From Rhynchosporium graminicola (lineage: Eukaryota; Ascomycota; Leotiomycetes; Helotiales; Ploettnerulaceae), in the NCBI GenBank assembly GCA_900074885.1, contig FJUW01000022.1, positions 186,001-250,000 on the forward strand: a stretch of DNA of 64,000 nt, written 5' to 3'. Of the stretch, positions 62,658 through 64,000 are shown piece after piece. The notes under the pieces are model-generated. The model was not told the origin of the DNA, ran no database searches, and worked only from the letters and a program-made list of their open reading frames with translations. Each line of letters opens with the position of its first letter. Position 1 is the stretch's first letter. The translations under genes were made by a program, and so were the position numbers.

Positions 62658-63848
62658 ATGATCACTCTTGTTCGGAGACTAGGAGGAAGTGAAGTCGCTT
62701 CAGCAAATGGAAAGGATCAGAGTACGACTGCGAAGTCAATGGAATTTGAAGCTGCCAATGTTACCGCTCATTCTGCTACTCTATCCTCAAACTCAGTCAC
62801 TATTTCAACATCGGCCAATGACAGCAAGAGTTTGATTATTGGAGTTATGCTCAGTGCAACTGGTGCTCTTCTACTTCTGGCTCTGCTGGTGGTTTTTTGC
62901 ATACAGCAGAGAAAGAAGCGCCAGGCAAGGAAGATGGAGAAGGGAGCTCAGCCGACGGCATACTCTGGACTAAACGATGCATTTGGAGGAGTCGCGTTCC
63001 AGGACTCACAACACAACAGCCTCTCGCCGCAATCTTTACTTCTATCTCGTTCGAATAAGATTTATAGTGGTGCCCCCAGTCCAAGTCAAAGGCCAAGCGA
63101 GATGATCGGATTGCTACACCAATCCAATCGAGATGTCAGCTCTCCACAGCAATCGCCGCGACACTCACCACCATCATGGCCTCCTCAATCGCCAGCACAT
63201 GCATACTCATCTCAGCAATCGCGTACACGCTCTCATGCTCACGTCCGTAGATATTCATATATAACACACGCACGTATGCATTCTCGCACGATTTCACGAG
63301 CAGAGAGCAACTCCTCACCCCTAACGCTAAACGATCCTTGCGAAGCACACGTGCTCTCGGGCAATGGAACATGCAGCCCAACAGAACTCGAGGCTGCAAA
63401 GTTCCAAGCAACACCAGTACAAGAACGAGACACGATGGGCTTTCCAGTCGAACAGTCGGCCATAATCGACGATATCGAATTACAACCCATGACACCTGTG
63501 CTTCATTCACCAAAGCCGAAACGTCCCTTAGAACACCAGGATTCACTAGAGCGAATGATACGAGAGGGGAACTCGGCTCCAAGTCCTGCGCCCAGTAACT
63601 CAGCACCTGGCCGAGATAGGAGGATCAGCCAAGAGTGTCGAGAGAGCCCTATACTAGGTGTGCTGAACCCCATGATTATACAAAACGCTACTTTGACAAG
63701 GCTGGGTGATAGGCTAGGTCGAAGCGACAGTCACAAGACTGTTGCTTCTGTATCTACTATGGGGCCGGTGATTGGAGATGAGGAGTTAGAGAGATTGGGG
63801 GTCGGCATAAGACCACAACCGTTGAGGCTGCGAAACGATACCGGCTAG
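62658..63848 (+). CDS. Single-pass membrane protein with long Ser/Pro-rich cytoplasmic tail
   Basis: One open frame of 396 residues. About 57 residues rich in Ser/Thr come first (probably extracellular), followed by a membrane segment (IIGVMLSATGALLLLALLVV, about 59-80), a basic stop-transfer stretch (QQRKKRQARKMEK) and some 300 disordered residues rich in Ser, Pro, Gln and His. The layout resembles Mid2/WSC-like or other fungal single-pass sensors, but no domain is recognised and no signal peptide is present in this frame, so a 5' exon is probably missing from the model. No intron is needed within the frame itself. Function unknown. Confidence 0.6.
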   Translation: MITLVRRLGGSEVASANGKDQSTTAKSMEFEAANVTAHSATLSSNSVTISTSANDSKSLIIGVMLSATGALLLLALLVVFCIQQRKKRQARKMEKGAQPTAYSGLNDAFGGVAFQDSQHNSLSPQSLLLSRSNKIYSGAPSPSQRPSEMIGLLHQSNRDVSSPQQSPRHSPPSWPPQSPAHAYSSQQSRTRSHAHVRRYSYITHARMHSRTISRAESNSSPLTLNDPCEAHVLSGNGTCSPTELEAAKFQATPVQERDTMGFPVEQSAIIDDIELQPMTPVLHSPKPKRPLEHQDSLERMIREGNSAPSPAPSNSAPGRDRRISQECRESPILGVLNPMIIQNATLTRLGDRLGRSDSHKTVASVSTMGPVIGDEELERLGVGIRPQPLRLRNDTG

Positions 63849-64000
63849 GGAAGAAATATTAGGAGTGGCCAAGGTTTGGATTAAGTTTTTTTTTCTTTGG
63901 GCGTTTTTGGTTTTTGCTGTCGTTGGATACCCTTTGCTTTGCATAGCTTGGTGAATCAATTGGGCTTTAAGTGTCAAATGGGGTTGGACCTACTGTACAT

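Overview
The window looks like nuclear DNA of a filamentous ascomycete (Pezizomycotina). That rests on compact genes on both strands, short introns (mostly about 45-70 bp) with GT..AG ends and CTAAC-type branch sites, and protein families of that group (2EXR-domain proteins, heme-thiolate peroxygenase, AUR1, CWH43, SAGA Spt7). A Leotiomycete-like fungus is my guess from general protein resemblance and cannot be proved here. There is one assembly gap of 48 N at 46042-46089.

Layout. 1-4.1 kb: the 5' part of an unknown nuclear-type gene (minus) and a large PPR-like, probably mitochondrial protein (plus). 5.2-6.5 kb: vacuolar aspartic protease PEP4. 6.5-11 kb: a repeat-bearing, gene-poor stretch with one 2EXR gene (minus). 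11-18.8 kb: NOP56 (plus), VPS4 (minus), prefoldin subunit 6 (plus) and a SET/MYND-like protein (minus). 18.8-21.7 kb: AT-rich, no gene recognised. 21.7-27.5 kb: a mitochondrial ICT1-like peptidyl-tRNA hydrolase (minus, 3' end unclear), a Nab3-like RNA-binding protein (plus) and a LETM1-like mitochondrial membrane protein (minus). 28.4-36.3 kb: ferric reductase-like oxidoreductase (plus), VanZ-like membrane protein (minus), SAGA subunit SPT7 (plus). 36.5-39 kb: a hexanucleotide microsatellite and a decayed 2EXR pseudogene. 40.1-45.2 kb: UTP6 and CWH43, transcribed divergently from a 404-bp shared promoter region. 47.2-48.7 kb: secreted heme-thiolate peroxygenase. 48.7-54.2 kb: gene-free and rich in short tandem repeats, upstream of AUR1 (54.2-55.7 kb). 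57.7-58.8 kb: a broken coding locus. 60.2-61.6 kb: a CaM-kinase (minus). 62.7-63.8 kb: a single-pass membrane protein of unknown function.

Most genes are housekeeping and serve separate processes: ribosome biogenesis (NOP56, UTP6), mitochondrial function (PPR-like, ICT1-like, LETM1-like), vacuole and endosome (PEP4, VPS4), sphingolipid and GPI-anchor lipid remodelling (AUR1, CWH43, both acting on ceramide-type lipids), and transcription or RNA (SPT7, NAB3-like). No biosynthetic cluster, CRISPR array, intact transposon, rRNA or tRNA was recognised. Gene models with introns were built by hand from splice signals and frame continuity. The most unusual items are the 2EXR pseudogene whose three in-frame stops are all explicable as C-to-T changes, a GC-AG intron in VPS4, a PCA variant of the heme-ligand motif in the peroxygenase, and the broken locus at 57.7-58.8 kb.
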